DNA from: Novosphingobium album (ex Hu et al. 2023) | GTDB lineage: Bacteria; Pseudomonadota; Alphaproteobacteria; Sphingomonadales; Sphingomonadaceae | DNA: 50,122 nt | Reading direction: 5' to 3' | NCBI RefSeq assembly: GCF_022832385.1 | Contig: NZ_JALHLE010000044.1 | Location: forward strand, 1-50,122 | Shown: positions 24,937-33,467 of the stretch, in pieces | Layout: each line of letters opens with the position of its first letter | How positions within the stretch are numbered: the first letter of the stretch is position 1 | Notes under the pieces: model-generated | The model's input: the letters and a program-made list of their open reading frames with translations, nothing else | Told to the model about the DNA's origin: nothing | Database searches by the model: none | Position numbers and translations under genes: made by a program

Positions 24937-27234
24937 TCAATTCGCTCCGAAACGGTAGCGAAGTGAGATTCCGTAAGTTGCCGGCTCACCGTAGATCACG
25001 CCTGCAGCGGCGGTACCGACCTGGATCTGCGTGTAGTAGGTCTCGTCGAACAGGTTGTCGCCGAAAGCGGCAACGGTCCAGTGGTCGCTGGGATCCGTCC
25101 ACTCGACCCTTGCGCTCAGGATGTCGTAGGTCCCCTGCGAGAACTGGTTCGCGGCGTCGAAGTAGATCTTTGACGTGTGGAACAGGCTTGCCGATGTCAC
25201 CAGCCTGCCGCCGGCAAGTTCGCTCGCATAGCGGGCGGATACATTGCCGCTGAACTTCGGCGCATGCTGCACTCGGTTGCCATCTGCAGCAACCGTACTC
25301 GATGTGTTGAAACCTTCGAAGTCGTTTACGCCGTCCCCGTCCGTATCGCGATAGATGACAGGCGCGAAATAGCCGGCCGAAGGGAAATTACGGTACTTGG
25401 CGTCAAGATAGGTTCCCGCCGCGGAAACTTCGAAGCCATTGCCGAAATCGTAGCGCATGGATGCCTCGAGCCCCTTGATACGCGACTTGGCAGCGTTCGA
25501 AAGGATCGTCTCGCCGACCCTGTAGTAGCCGTTCTGAAGGTTCTTGTAGTCGTAGTAGAAGCCCGCCAGCTCAGCCGAGAAATGGCCGGTTCCGTACTTG
25601 AAACCCGCCTCCCAGGCAGTAACTTCTTCCGGTTCAAGATATTCGCTCCCCGATGTTGAACGGTAGTCGGGAATGGCTGACTTGTACCCCTTTGTGAACG
25701 AGGCGTAGATGCTAGTTTCCTGCGTAGGCTTGTAGCGCAGCACGATACGCGGTGTCAGCTTGTCGTCTTTCCGGTTGCTCTGATAGGTGAACAGACCGGC
25801 GACGCCCGGGTATGTCTGGTAGTATGGATCTTTCACCTCGTCGCGGCTCAGGCGAAGCCCCCCGGTCACGAAGAACCGGTCGAACACTTCATAGGTAAGA
25901 TCGGCGAAGGCCGCGTAAGTACTGATCTTGGCACCGGTGGCGCTGTAATCGAAGAAGGTGTTGGCGTCGGGTGCGAGCCCGTAGAGGGCAGCAAAGGGAG
26001 CAGCCAGATCGACTTTCGCTGCCACTTTCTGGCGGAACAGGAAGATTCCTCCGGAATACTGGAGGCGTCCACCCGGCTTCGAGTTGAGCACGAGTTCCTG
26101 GGACATGATCTTGTCACGCTCGGGAAGGCTCAGGGCGAGCACGGAAGCCGATGAGTAGTCGCCTTCCAGGAACTGGGCGATCTGCTCCTCGCGGTACTGG
26201 CTGTAGGACTTGAGATCGGCAGATCCCAGATCGAACTCGCCGGTCAGTTGCACGGTATCCGCGCGAAGCCGGAAACTGGTCCTGGCATTGGCCACGAAAT
26301 CGCGCCGCCCCAAAGCGAAAACCGTCCCTGGCAACGCATCGCCGGCACTGTAGATCTGGCCATCTTTCGCATAGGTCCCGTCCAGGACGCCGCGCGGATC
26401 ATCCCGGTCCTCGTGCATGTAGCGCAACATCAGCGTGGCGCTGTCCGAAAGCCACGCCTTCACGCCGGCGCGAACAGACCATTTCTCGTATGCGCCGGGG
26501 TGACGAATGCTCACACCCGGCGCGTAGCCGCCCCCGGTCGCGAGGCTGCCATCATAGAGGTTCGCGTGCTGGAAACCGTCGCCGGCGCTGTATTGCCCTT
26601 CGATCGAAAATGCGATGTCAGGGGTGATGCCTGCCGTGACATAGCCCTTGATCTTGCGGGCATTGAAGCGCGCGTAAGACGCCTCGACGCTTCCGCCGGT
26701 CTCGGTGCCGGGATCGGCGGTGGACACCAGAATGGCACCGCCCGTCGTATTGCGCCCGAACAGGGTACCCTGAGGTCCCTTCAGCACCTGGATCCCGGTG
26801 ACGTTGACGAAGTCGAAATCGAGCGCAAGCGCGTTGGGAAGGTAGAAACCATCGACATAGGTTCCGACGCTGGAGCCCACACCCGTCTGCACCAGCGTGG
26901 TGCCGATGCCGCGGATAGTCGGCTGGGTATAGGAGCCCTGCTGGTCGATCCTGACACCGGGGGCAAGCTTGGGCAGCGAGACCAGCGACTGCACATTGGC
27001 CGCCTCCAGTTGCCCGGCACTGGCGCTCGTGACGGTGATCGGCACGTCGCGGGACAGTTCCTGGCGGCGCTGGGCCGTCACCACAATCGCGTTCGAGGTA
27101 TTGTCTGCTGCTGCCTCCGTTGCCTGTGCCGCAGCCCCCTCGGGCATAGCCATCAGGGCCATGGCCGAGGCTCCACCCAGAAACACAACTCGCGAAAAAT
27201 CGCGCAGACCTGCGCCACCTGACCAACGCGTCAT
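24937..27234 (-). CDS. TonB-dependent outer-membrane receptor
   Basis: This 765-residue protein has a signal peptide, a TonB-box-like IVVTAQRR, a plug domain (VPITVTSASAGQLEAANV, TIRGIGT, VDGFYLPNA, VLKGPQGTLFGRNTTGGAI) and a beta-barrel ending in LRYRFGAN with a terminal-strand pattern. Sphingomonads use such receptors to import bulky hydrophobic or oligomeric substrates as well as iron chelates. Its regulation by two tandem island boxes argues that it imports the island's substrate. The start at 27234 is chosen because GGGGAGG lies 6 nt upstream; an upstream TTG at 27249 would overlap that site. Confidence 0.92.
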   Translation of the reverse strand: MTRWSGGAGLRDFSRVVFLGGASAMALMAMPEGAAAQATEAAADNTSNAIVVTAQRRQELSRDVPITVTSASAGQLEAANVQSLVSLPKLAPGVRIDQQGSYTQPTIRGIGTTLVQTGVGSSVGTYVDGFYLPNALALDFDFVNVTGIQVLKGPQGTLFGRNTTGGAILVSTADPGTETGGSVEASYARFNARKIKGYVTAGITPDIAFSIEGQYSAGDGFQHANLYDGSLATGGGYAPGVSIRHPGAYEKWSVRAGVKAWLSDSATLMLRYMHEDRDDPRGVLDGTYAKDGQIYSAGDALPGTVFALGRRDFVANARTSFRLRADTVQLTGEFDLGSADLKSYSQYREEQIAQFLEGDYSSASVLALSLPERDKIMSQELVLNSKPGGRLQYSGGIFLFRQKVAAKVDLAAPFAALYGLAPDANTFFDYSATGAKISTYAAFADLTYEVFDRFFVTGGLRLSRDEVKDPYYQTYPGVAGLFTYQSNRKDDKLTPRIVLRYKPTQETSIYASFTKGYKSAIPDYRSTSGSEYLEPEEVTAWEAGFKYGTGHFSAELAGFYYDYKNLQNGYYRVGETILSNAAKSRIKGLEASMRYDFGNGFEVSAAGTYLDAKYRNFPSAGYFAPVIYRDTDGDGVNDFEGFNTSSTVAADGNRVQHAPKFSGNVSARYASELAGGRLVTSASLFHTSKIYFDAANQFSQGTYDILSARVEWTDPSDHWTVAAFGDNLFDETYYTQIQVGTAAAGVIYGEPATYGISLRYRFGAN

Positions 27235-27251
27235 CGTAGACCTCCCCAAAT

Positions 27252-27269
27252 GTTCGTCGCTTTGTTAGC
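27252..27269 (-). promoter_or_regulatory. Island box D1
   Basis: On the minus strand the box reads GCTAACAAAGCGACGAAC. It ends 17 bp before the TonB receptor ATG. It is arranged in tandem with box D2, whose start lies 19 bp upstream. Confidence 0.7.
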
Positions 27270-27270
27270 G

Positions 27271-27306
27271 TTTCGTCACAATGTTAGCGAATGGATTTGC
27301 TGTCAA
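27271..27306 (-). promoter_or_regulatory. Island box D2 with -35 element
   Basis: On the minus strand the box reads GCTAACATTGTGACGAAA (27288-27271), one mismatch from the consensus at the last base. A perfect TTGACA (27306-27301) ends 14 bp before TAACAT, the same spacing as at boxes A and F. Confidence 0.65.
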
Positions 27307-27354
27307 GGCGGAGTTTGCTGCAAGCACAAGCTCCCGGCGAGGACGGTTTGCGCC

Positions 27355-27383
27355 CTCCCGGCACAAGGATTGCCTGCCGGGAG
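27355..27383. terminator. Possible terminator after the SDR at 27425
   Basis: An 8-bp stem (CTCCCGGC with GCCGGGAG) with a 13-nt loop lies downstream of the minus-strand SDR stop. There is no T-run, so it is weakly supported. Confidence 0.35.
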
Positions 27384-27424
27384 TTGACCGCCGGGGGTTT
27401 GCAGCCAAGGTTCCGGCCCGAAAG

Positions 27425-28213
27425 TCAGGCGGAGGTGGCTACGCCGGCAAGCGAGGTCCAGCCCCCATCGACGATCAGCGGCGCGCCGGTCACGAACGAG
27501 GAATCGTCACTGGCAAGGAACAGGGCACCCCTGGCCTGCTCGATAGGCTCGGCAAAGCGGCCGAGCGCCGACATCCGGTAGATCATGTCCTGGTCGACCA
27601 GCCCATGCTCTTCCATCTCTTTCAATTCGCGCTGCGTCAGCGGCGACATCGTCGCCCCCGGGCACAACGAATTGACCCGGATACCGTACTGCGCCAGCTG
27701 CACCGCGCCCACGCGCGACAAGGCGACGAGCCCTGCCTTGGACGCGCAATATCCGGCGGTAAGGGCCGCAATGAAGGCACCGATCGAGGCGGTGTTGACG
27801 ATGGAGCCGCCGCCCGCCGCGATCATGTGGGGCACCACGTGCTTCATCATCAGCCACGGCCCCTTGAGGTTGACCTCGATGACACGGTCGAAGGCCTCCT
27901 CACTCACTTCGTGGAGCGGCTGCTTGTTTTCGGTATCGGTGCCGGCATTGTTCAGCAGGACAGTCGGCAAGCCGAGTTCCGCGACCGTGCGCGCGACGAT
28001 CCGCTCGACGTCCGCGGTCCTGGTCACGTCGGCCCCGACGGCAATGGCCTGCCCCCCTGCCCTGCGGATGGTGTCCACCGTGGGCTGTGCGGCCTCTTCC
28101 TTGAGATCGACCACGGTGACGCTGGCGCCTTCCTGCGCGAAGAGGATGGCCGAAGCCTCTCCCATGCCGCCGGCCCCGCCGGTGACGATTGCAACCTTGT
28201 CCTTCAGTCTCAT
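27425..28213 (-). CDS. Short-chain dehydrogenase (SDR)
   Basis: This 262-residue classical SDR has TGGAGGMG, NNAG, NTAS and YCASK. The start at 28213 gives MRLKDKVAIVTGG and follows a GGGGAGACAAAGGA stretch; a longer frame exists to 28294 but overlaps the upstream VOC gene. It is second in the two-gene box E operon behind the VOC protein. Confidence 0.87.
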   Translation of the reverse strand: MRLKDKVAIVTGGAGGMGEASAILFAQEGASVTVVDLKEEAAQPTVDTIRRAGGQAIAVGADVTRTADVERIVARTVAELGLPTVLLNNAGTDTENKQPLHEVSEEAFDRVIEVNLKGPWLMMKHVVPHMIAAGGGSIVNTASIGAFIAALTAGYCASKAGLVALSRVGAVQLAQYGIRVNSLCPGATMSPLTQRELKEMEEHGLVDQDMIYRMSALGRFAEPIEQARGALFLASDDSSFVTGAPLIVDGGWTSLAGVATSA

Positions 28214-28271
28214 TCCTTTGTCTCCCCATCCCGCCACCGGCGGTGAATGTAAAAGTCGCCGCGCAGGCCGT

Positions 28272-28925
28272 TCAGACCGGAATCTTTCCGCCAATCGCCT
28301 CGAACACGGCTTCGTAGAATTGCTCGGAGCCTTCGTTGCGCTCGATCAGCTCGACCAGCGCCGAACCGGCCATTTCGCCTTCGAGATAGCACCAGGGGAC
28401 ATCGTTTCCGGGGCCGGTCCCATCGACGAGAATCTTCGGGTCCACGCCCCCTGCCCGCATCTTCGCAATTTCGCCGCGGACCGAGTCCACCCAGTAGGCA
28501 AGGTGATGCAACCCTTCCCCGCGCTCCTGCAGGAATTCGTAGTGCGGCGAACGGTCGTCCATCGGCTCGACGATCTCCACGGCCGTGTTGCGCATCCACA
28601 CGAAGGCACCCTTCAGCGACAGGCCCCTTTCCCCGTTCGCGAGCAGTGCATCGGGGAAGATTCCCTCGAACGGGAACGCGGGCCCGAAGCCCATGGTCCC
28701 GGAGAGATTGGCCAGTGCCTTGTCCCGGTCGCGCACGACCATGCCGATGTGGTGAACTGGCGGAAACCCCGAGCCATCGGAGCGGGAGCCCTGGTAGCGC
28801 GGGCTGACCGCAGCGCCCGCCCCCGCGCCCATCGGCCCGCGCACCGCAGGCACAAGTCGCCGTCGCCGCGCCGACATGCACATGATGCAGGGGCACGAGC
28901 CGATATTGTCTCCAGCAATGCGCAT
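28272..28925 (-). CDS. VOC-superfamily protein with Cys-rich N-terminal extension
   Basis: This 217-residue protein has a VOC module from about residue 57 (VHHIGMVVRDRDKAL) to the end, with GLHHLAYWVDSVRGEIAKM as the second beta-alpha unit, resembling epimerase/glyoxalase-type members. Residues 1-50 are an unusual extension with SCPCIMCMSARRRR followed by a Gly/Ala-rich linker. GGGAGAG precedes the ATG at 28925, so the extension is probably translated, but internal ATGs at residues 15, 17 and 32 are possible. Box E is 32 nt upstream. Confidence 0.8.
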   Translation of the reverse strand: MRIAGDNIGSCPCIMCMSARRRRLVPAVRGPMGAGAGAAVSPRYQGSRSDGSGFPPVHHIGMVVRDRDKALANLSGTMGFGPAFPFEGIFPDALLANGERGLSLKGAFVWMRNTAVEIVEPMDDRSPHYEFLQERGEGLHHLAYWVDSVRGEIAKMRAGGVDPKILVDGTGPGNDVPWCYLEGEMAGSALVELIERNEGSEQFYEAVFEAIGGKIPV

Positions 28926-28957
28926 GAACTCTCCCGTTACCGCCAGACGGATGACAT

Positions 28958-28975
28958 GTTCGTCATGTTGTTAGC
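28958..28975 (-). promoter_or_regulatory. Island box E
   Basis: On the minus strand the box reads GCTAACAACATGACGAAC, identical to box G. It is 32 nt upstream of the VOC ATG. Unlike the other boxes it has no good -35 hexamer at 14-18 bp; a TTGACC occurs 28 bp away. Confidence 0.7.
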
Positions 28976-29091
28976 AGCGAGGTAGCCCGGCTGCAGCCAC
29001 CGGTCAATCGGGACCAGCCGGGCCGGCCGAGTGAAGTTTCAATTCCATTGCTAGCGGGCCGGGTCGCCAGACATGCCCTGGCCAGCCTTCA

Positions 29092-29904
29092 TCACATCGA
29101 TTCTCCGCCATTGACCGCGAGAACCTGTCCAGTCACGAAGCGCGAGGCATCCGAGGCGAGGTACAACAGGGCAAAGGCGATGTCCGATGGCGCGCCCAGA
29201 CGGCCAAGCGGGGACTTGGCCGCCATTTCGCGCCGCACGGCCTCCTTGCGCTCTTCGCTGATCCGTCCGGTCTCGTCCCGGAAAAGATCACGGCTCATGG
29301 GCGTTTCGATCCATCCCGGAGCGACAGCATTGACACGGATACCCATGGGACCGAACTCGGCTGCGCTTGTCCAGGTCAGCGAATTCACAGCCGCCTTGGT
29401 CATCCCGTAGATGCCAATGCCCGGGAGCGGCTTGGAACCGCCGCCCGACGAAATGTTGATGATGGCACCGCCGCCGCGCCCGCCCATCACGCGCGCGGCG
29501 GACACGCAGCCCCAATAGGCCCCCATCATATTGACGGCGACAGTGTGTTCGGCCCTGGCCGGATCGGACTCCAGCAGGGAATGCAGATAGGAAATCCCGG
29601 CGCCGTTGACCCAGACATCGAGCCCGCCCGCTTCGTGCAGCGCCCAGTCCGCCAGCGCACCGAGTTCTTCCCGGCTGGAGACATCCACCTTGCGCGTCAA
29701 CGCCGATCCCGTCCGCAGCGCTTCGGCCGATGCAGCAAGTCCCTGCTCGTCGATATCGGCCAGCACGACCCTGGCGCCTGCAAGCGCGAATAGCCTTGCC
29801 GTTTCCCGTCCCAGCCCGGATCCTGCCCCGGTTATGACCGCGACCCTCCCGTCCAGCGAAAATCCCTGCGCCACTTCGGGCGCCAGCCCCACCTCTCCTG
29901 TCAT
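29092..29904 (-). CDS. Short-chain dehydrogenase (SDR)
   Basis: This 270-residue classical SDR has TGAGSGLG, a changed NGAG in place of NNAG, NISSGGG and YGMTK. The start at 29904 follows GGGGAGAGG. It is divergent from the SMP-30 gene. Box F in the shared gap is oriented toward the SMP-30 gene, so this SDR has no box in its own orientation, although a regulator at box F could still affect it. Confidence 0.87.
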   Translation of the reverse strand: MTGEVGLAPEVAQGFSLDGRVAVITGAGSGLGRETARLFALAGARVVLADIDEQGLAASAEALRTGSALTRKVDVSSREELGALADWALHEAGGLDVWVNGAGISYLHSLLESDPARAEHTVAVNMMGAYWGCVSAARVMGGRGGGAIINISSGGGSKPLPGIGIYGMTKAAVNSLTWTSAAEFGPMGIRVNAVAPGWIETPMSRDLFRDETGRISEERKEAVRREMAAKSPLGRLGAPSDIAFALLYLASDASRFVTGQVLAVNGGESM

Positions 29905-29955
29905 ACCTCTCCCCTTGGTCTTCCTGCCGGCTCCCGTGACTTTCACCGGTTACGC

Positions 29956-29991
29956 TTGACAGTGCGAAGCTGTGCTAACATTGTGACGAAC
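29956..29991 (+). promoter_or_regulatory. Island box F with -35 element
   Basis: The box GCTAACATTGTGACGAAC is at 29974-29991. A perfect TTGACA (29956-29961) ends 14 bp before TAACAT. The SMP-30 ATG is 77 nt downstream of the box. Confidence 0.7.
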
Positions 29992-30067
29992 GTAGGTGCA
30001 AGGGCCCATGCAGATCACGCAAAGGCACCGAAAGCGCCGCATTCATCGCATGTCATGGGAGAGAATC

Positions 30068-30967
30068 ATGCCGCAGGCCGCCATTGAGGCTTTTGAAAAG
30101 GTCGCATCGGGAATCTATCTCGAAGGGCTAGCCATAGACCATGGGCGGGATGTCGTCTGGTACAGCGATGTCATTGCCGGCGGCATTCACGGCGTGAAGC
30201 CCGACGGGACCAGGGTCGTCACGTTCAATCCCGAACGCATGTGGACTGGCGGCGTGATGATGAACGCCGATGGCAGCGTGCTGTCGACCGGCGAAGGCGG
30301 GATCATGTGGAACAACCCCGACACCGGGAAGTCGGGCTGGCTGATCGACACCATCGATGGCAAGCCGGTCAACGGCATCAATGAAATGGCCCCAGACGGC
30401 AAGGGCGGCATCTTCTTCGGCACCAGCGATATCGAAATGGTCATCAAGGGCGAGCAGACCCGGCCGACCCGGATCTACCGCCTCACCGCAGATCGCGAAC
30501 TCATAAGGCTGGCGGACGATATCGGCTTCACCAACGGCATCATGTTCGATCCGGTTCGCAGCCGGCTCTATTGCAACGACACGTTCCACGGCACCTGGGC
30601 ATTCGATGTCGACGCCGGCTGGACGCTGTCCAACAAGCAGTTCCTCATCGAGAAGGAAGACGCGGACGGCATGGCGCTCGATGCGAGCGGCAACCTGTGG
30701 ATCACCGGCTTCCGGTCGAACTTCTTCACGCGGCTGGCGCCCGGCGGAACGCGCCTCCCCGACTATGCGACCCCGGCAGGATCGATCACGCAGATCCGCT
30801 TCGGCGGGCCCGATATGCGCGACATCTTTTTCAACTCGGTGCCATCCGACGGCGGCGACACGCTCAAGGAGGGCGGCGAGATCACGGCGAAGAACTCGTT
30901 CCTTTTCAAGGGGCGTTCCGAAACGCCCGGCATGAAGCTCGAGCCCGCGCGCTTCACCCTCGACTGA
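30068..30967 (+). CDS. SMP-30/gluconolactonase-family hydrolase
   Basis: This 299-residue six-bladed beta-propeller of the SMP-30/regucalcin/lactonase family has the metal triad E19 (GIYLEGLAID), N156 (GFTNGI) and D200 (EDADGMALD). Members open lactone rings. In this pathway it could hydrolyse a lactone made by Baeyer-Villiger-type or dioxygenase chemistry. ATG 30068 follows GGGAGAGA; the frame is open to 29996 but that part lies in the leader. It leads the SMP-30/Rieske/VOC operon under box F. Confidence 0.87.
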   Translation: MPQAAIEAFEKVASGIYLEGLAIDHGRDVVWYSDVIAGGIHGVKPDGTRVVTFNPERMWTGGVMMNADGSVLSTGEGGIMWNNPDTGKSGWLIDTIDGKPVNGINEMAPDGKGGIFFGTSDIEMVIKGEQTRPTRIYRLTADRELIRLADDIGFTNGIMFDPVRSRLYCNDTFHGTWAFDVDAGWTLSNKQFLIEKEDADGMALDASGNLWITGFRSNFFTRLAPGGTRLPDYATPAGSITQIRFGGPDMRDIFFNSVPSDGGDTLKEGGEITAKNSFLFKGRSETPGMKLEPARFTLD

Positions 30968-30995
30968 CCATTCCCGACGCACAAGGGAGAGAGAC

Positions 30996-32351
30996 ATGAA
31001 CGAAATGAGCAATTCCGGCCTTGCCATCGAAAAGCCGGTTCGCATTCCGATCGAGGCCTACGTATCCGAAGACTATGCCCGGGCCGAAAACGGGAAGCTC
31101 TGGGCCAGGGTCTGGCAGATCGCGTGCCGCGAGGAGGAAATTCCCAAGGTCGGCGACTATGTGACCTACGACATTCTCGACGAGTCGATCATCATCGTAC
31201 GCAGCGCAGAGAACAAGATTTCGGCGCACTATAACGTCTGCCCGCATCGCGGACGGCGCATCACCAAGAATTGCGGTCACGCCCAGCGTCTGCACTGCCG
31301 TTTCCATGGCTGGGGCTGGGATCTTGAGGGCAACAATACCTACGTGCTGGACCCGGAGGACTGGGGCGACAGCATCTCTGCCGAAAGGCTTCACCTGAAG
31401 CCTGTGCAGGTGGACACCTGGGGCGGCTGGGTCTGGATCAACATGGATCCGGACTGCGAGCCGCTGCTCGATTTCCTCAAGCCCGCCTCGCCGATGCTCG
31501 ATGCCTTCAATTTCGACACGATGCGCTATCGCTGGCGCAAGTGGCTCCGGTTTCCCTGCAACTGGAAGACGGCGCTGGAGTCCTTCATCGAGAGCTTCCA
31601 CGTCGATGGCACGCACCCGCAGCTGATCCAGTGGGGCAGCAACCGCTGGTGGTGCCGCACCGAAGGGCTGCACGCCTGGCACGGAATCGGTGCGGGCCGC
31701 GGCACGGCCACGCGCTCGGGCGCAGGCGCGATCACCGTGGGGGTCGACGACGGGATGGATCCCCGCGTCACCATGGCAGAACTCTTCACCGAACTCTGGG
31801 AAACCGTAGGCACGACCACACAGACCCTGGTCGATGCGGCGAACCGTCTTGTCGACGAGCTGCCCGCGGATACCCCGCCGGATCAGCTCACCTCGCACGT
31901 GATGCAGACGGCGGCGATGACCGATGCCCAGCGCGGCGTGCCCTGGCCCGACATGACGCCCGAGCATTTCGCCGATTGCGGCATGGACTGGCACATCTTC
32001 CCGAACTCGGCGATCCTGCCGGGGATCACCTACGCCTTGTGCTACCGTGCGCGGCCGGACGGCTACAACCCCGATTCCTGCATCTTCGAAGTCTATATCA
32101 TCGAGCGCTTCCCGGAAGGCGAAGAGCCCAGGACCGAATGGATCGAGGAGCCGGAACCGACCGAAGACAAGTGGCAGCTCATTCTCAGCCAGGACTTCCA
32201 GAATATCGGCGAGATCCAGAAAGGCATGAAGTCGCGCGGATACGAAGGCGCTATTCCCAGTCCCTATCAGGAAGTGCCCATCATCCACTTCCACCGTACC
32301 CTGGCGAAATACATGGGCACTGGCGAACCCGAGCCGCTCGACAAGCCCTGA
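30996..32351 (+). CDS. Rieske non-heme iron oxygenase, alpha subunit (first)
   Basis: This 451-residue protein has a Rieske [2Fe-2S] site C82-x-H84-x16-C101-x2-H104 (CPHRG and CRFHGW) and a mononuclear iron site beginning with H202 and H207 in ESFHVDGTHP; the third ligand cannot be fixed. Such enzymes dihydroxylate or monohydroxylate rings or demethylate ethers. No beta-subunit gene follows, so it is probably an alpha-only (homotrimeric) type, and no ferredoxin or reductase is adjacent. It sits between a lactonase and a double-VOC protein, suggesting hydroxylation then ring opening. The ATG has a GGGAGAGAGA site. Confidence 0.92.
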   Translation: MNEMSNSGLAIEKPVRIPIEAYVSEDYARAENGKLWARVWQIACREEEIPKVGDYVTYDILDESIIIVRSAENKISAHYNVCPHRGRRITKNCGHAQRLHCRFHGWGWDLEGNNTYVLDPEDWGDSISAERLHLKPVQVDTWGGWVWINMDPDCEPLLDFLKPASPMLDAFNFDTMRYRWRKWLRFPCNWKTALESFIESFHVDGTHPQLIQWGSNRWWCRTEGLHAWHGIGAGRGTATRSGAGAITVGVDDGMDPRVTMAELFTELWETVGTTTQTLVDAANRLVDELPADTPPDQLTSHVMQTAAMTDAQRGVPWPDMTPEHFADCGMDWHIFPNSAILPGITYALCYRARPDGYNPDSCIFEVYIIERFPEGEEPRTEWIEEPEPTEDKWQLILSQDFQNIGEIQKGMKSRGYEGAIPSPYQEVPIIHFHRTLAKYMGTGEPEPLDKP

Positions 32352-32369
32352 CCCCGCGGATCATTGCGC

Positions 32370-33362
32370 ATGAGCATCGATTTGCTGTTCGGCTGCTGCC
32401 AGATCGAGACATGTGCGCACGATCTGGATGCCGCCCGCACCTTTCTCACCGATGTGCTTGGCGGTGCACCGGTCGAGCAGGAACTGGCCCGCCAGATCGC
32501 CGCACTGATCCCCGGCGATGCCTACGACGTGGACCATGTCGGTTGCGGCAGGGCCGTATTCCAGATCAACCGTCCTTCGCCCGCGATGGCGTACAGGGGC
32601 AACCCTTCGGTTCACCAGCAGTACCTTGACACCTCAGGCCCCTGCGTCACCAATCTCAACTACTTCGTAGACGACATTGCGCACGCCCATGCCCTGCTGA
32701 CTTCGCTCGGCGCCCCGACACTCATCGAAGGACCCAGTTCGGCGGCGCGCGCATTGGCCGACTATGGCGAGGCAAACACCCGCCCCGGCGCCGACGAACG
32801 CCCGTTCCTGTTCATGGGCACGCGCAATCTGATCGGGTTCGACCTGGAAATCATGGAACCGAATTTCCTCCACTTCGCGGACCAGACCACGCAATTTCCC
32901 GCCTTCGTAGAACCACGCCCCGGCGCCAGCGGCGGCGACCTCGAATTGCACCGACTTCTCATCGCGGTGCCAGACCTGCAGGCGCTGCTCGATTCCCTTC
33001 GCACGATCTTCACGCCGGCCAGTCGCAGCAAACCCTATGCACTGATCGATGGACCATCGGGACGCTCGTTTCGCCTGGCACTCGGCGGCATGGAGATTGA
33101 ATTCTGCGAACCTCGCGGTGCGGCCGGCGATCTGGCCCGCACCCTTGCCGAACGCGGCCCGGGAGTTTTCACTATTGCGTTCGGGACTGCAGATCCTGCC
33201 CCGCTTCTCGAAAGGGCCGCCGCGGCCGGAATTCCCGCCGCCCGTCAGCACACAGATCACCTGGGGAATCCCACAGCGTTGCACTCCACACTCCTCGCCA
33301 GCCAAACGGCCGCCGGTTTTGACACGCTGGTCGAGCCGCCAGAGGTCTTTTGGTGCGCCTGA
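32370..33362 (+). CDS. Two-module VOC protein
   Basis: About 330 residues, with two VOC-like halves: QIETCAHDLDAARTFLTDVLGG near the start (residues about 11-32) and HRLLIAVPDLQALLDSL from about residue 193. Two-module VOC proteins include extradiol ring-cleavage dioxygenases, but here the usual His/His/Glu ligands are not obvious and the residues between modules are long. It may be a hydrolase, isomerase or dioxygenase. The ATG at 32370 is 18 bp after the Rieske stop, so it is co-transcribed with the oxygenase and may act on its product. Confidence 0.7.
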   Translation: MSIDLLFGCCQIETCAHDLDAARTFLTDVLGGAPVEQELARQIAALIPGDAYDVDHVGCGRAVFQINRPSPAMAYRGNPSVHQQYLDTSGPCVTNLNYFVDDIAHAHALLTSLGAPTLIEGPSSAARALADYGEANTRPGADERPFLFMGTRNLIGFDLEIMEPNFLHFADQTTQFPAFVEPRPGASGGDLELHRLLIAVPDLQALLDSLRTIFTPASRSKPYALIDGPSGRSFRLALGGMEIEFCEPRGAAGDLARTLAERGPGVFTIAFGTADPAPLLERAAAAGIPAARQHTDHLGNPTALHSTLLASQTAAGFDTLVEPPEVFWCA

Positions 33363-33403
33363 GCGATCTTGCAGGGCATGCCCATTGGTACGCCAGTGCA
33401 GCG

Positions 33404-33443
33404 TTGACGCCATGCGCCGCTGACTGCTAACAACATGACGAAC
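33404..33443 (+). promoter_or_regulatory. Island box G with promoter
   Basis: The box GCTAACAACATGACGAAC is at 33426-33443, identical to box E. A -35-like TTGACG (33404-33409) lies 18 bp before TAACAA. The next ATG is 24 nt after the box. Confidence 0.72.
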
Positions 33444-33467
33444 ATACAGTCACCCGGGAGAGAGACT

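Noticed and set aside
32370..33362. Calling the two-module VOC protein an extradiol ring-cleavage dioxygenase
   Set aside because: The two-module layout fits, but the conserved His/His/Glu iron ligands could not be identified with confidence.
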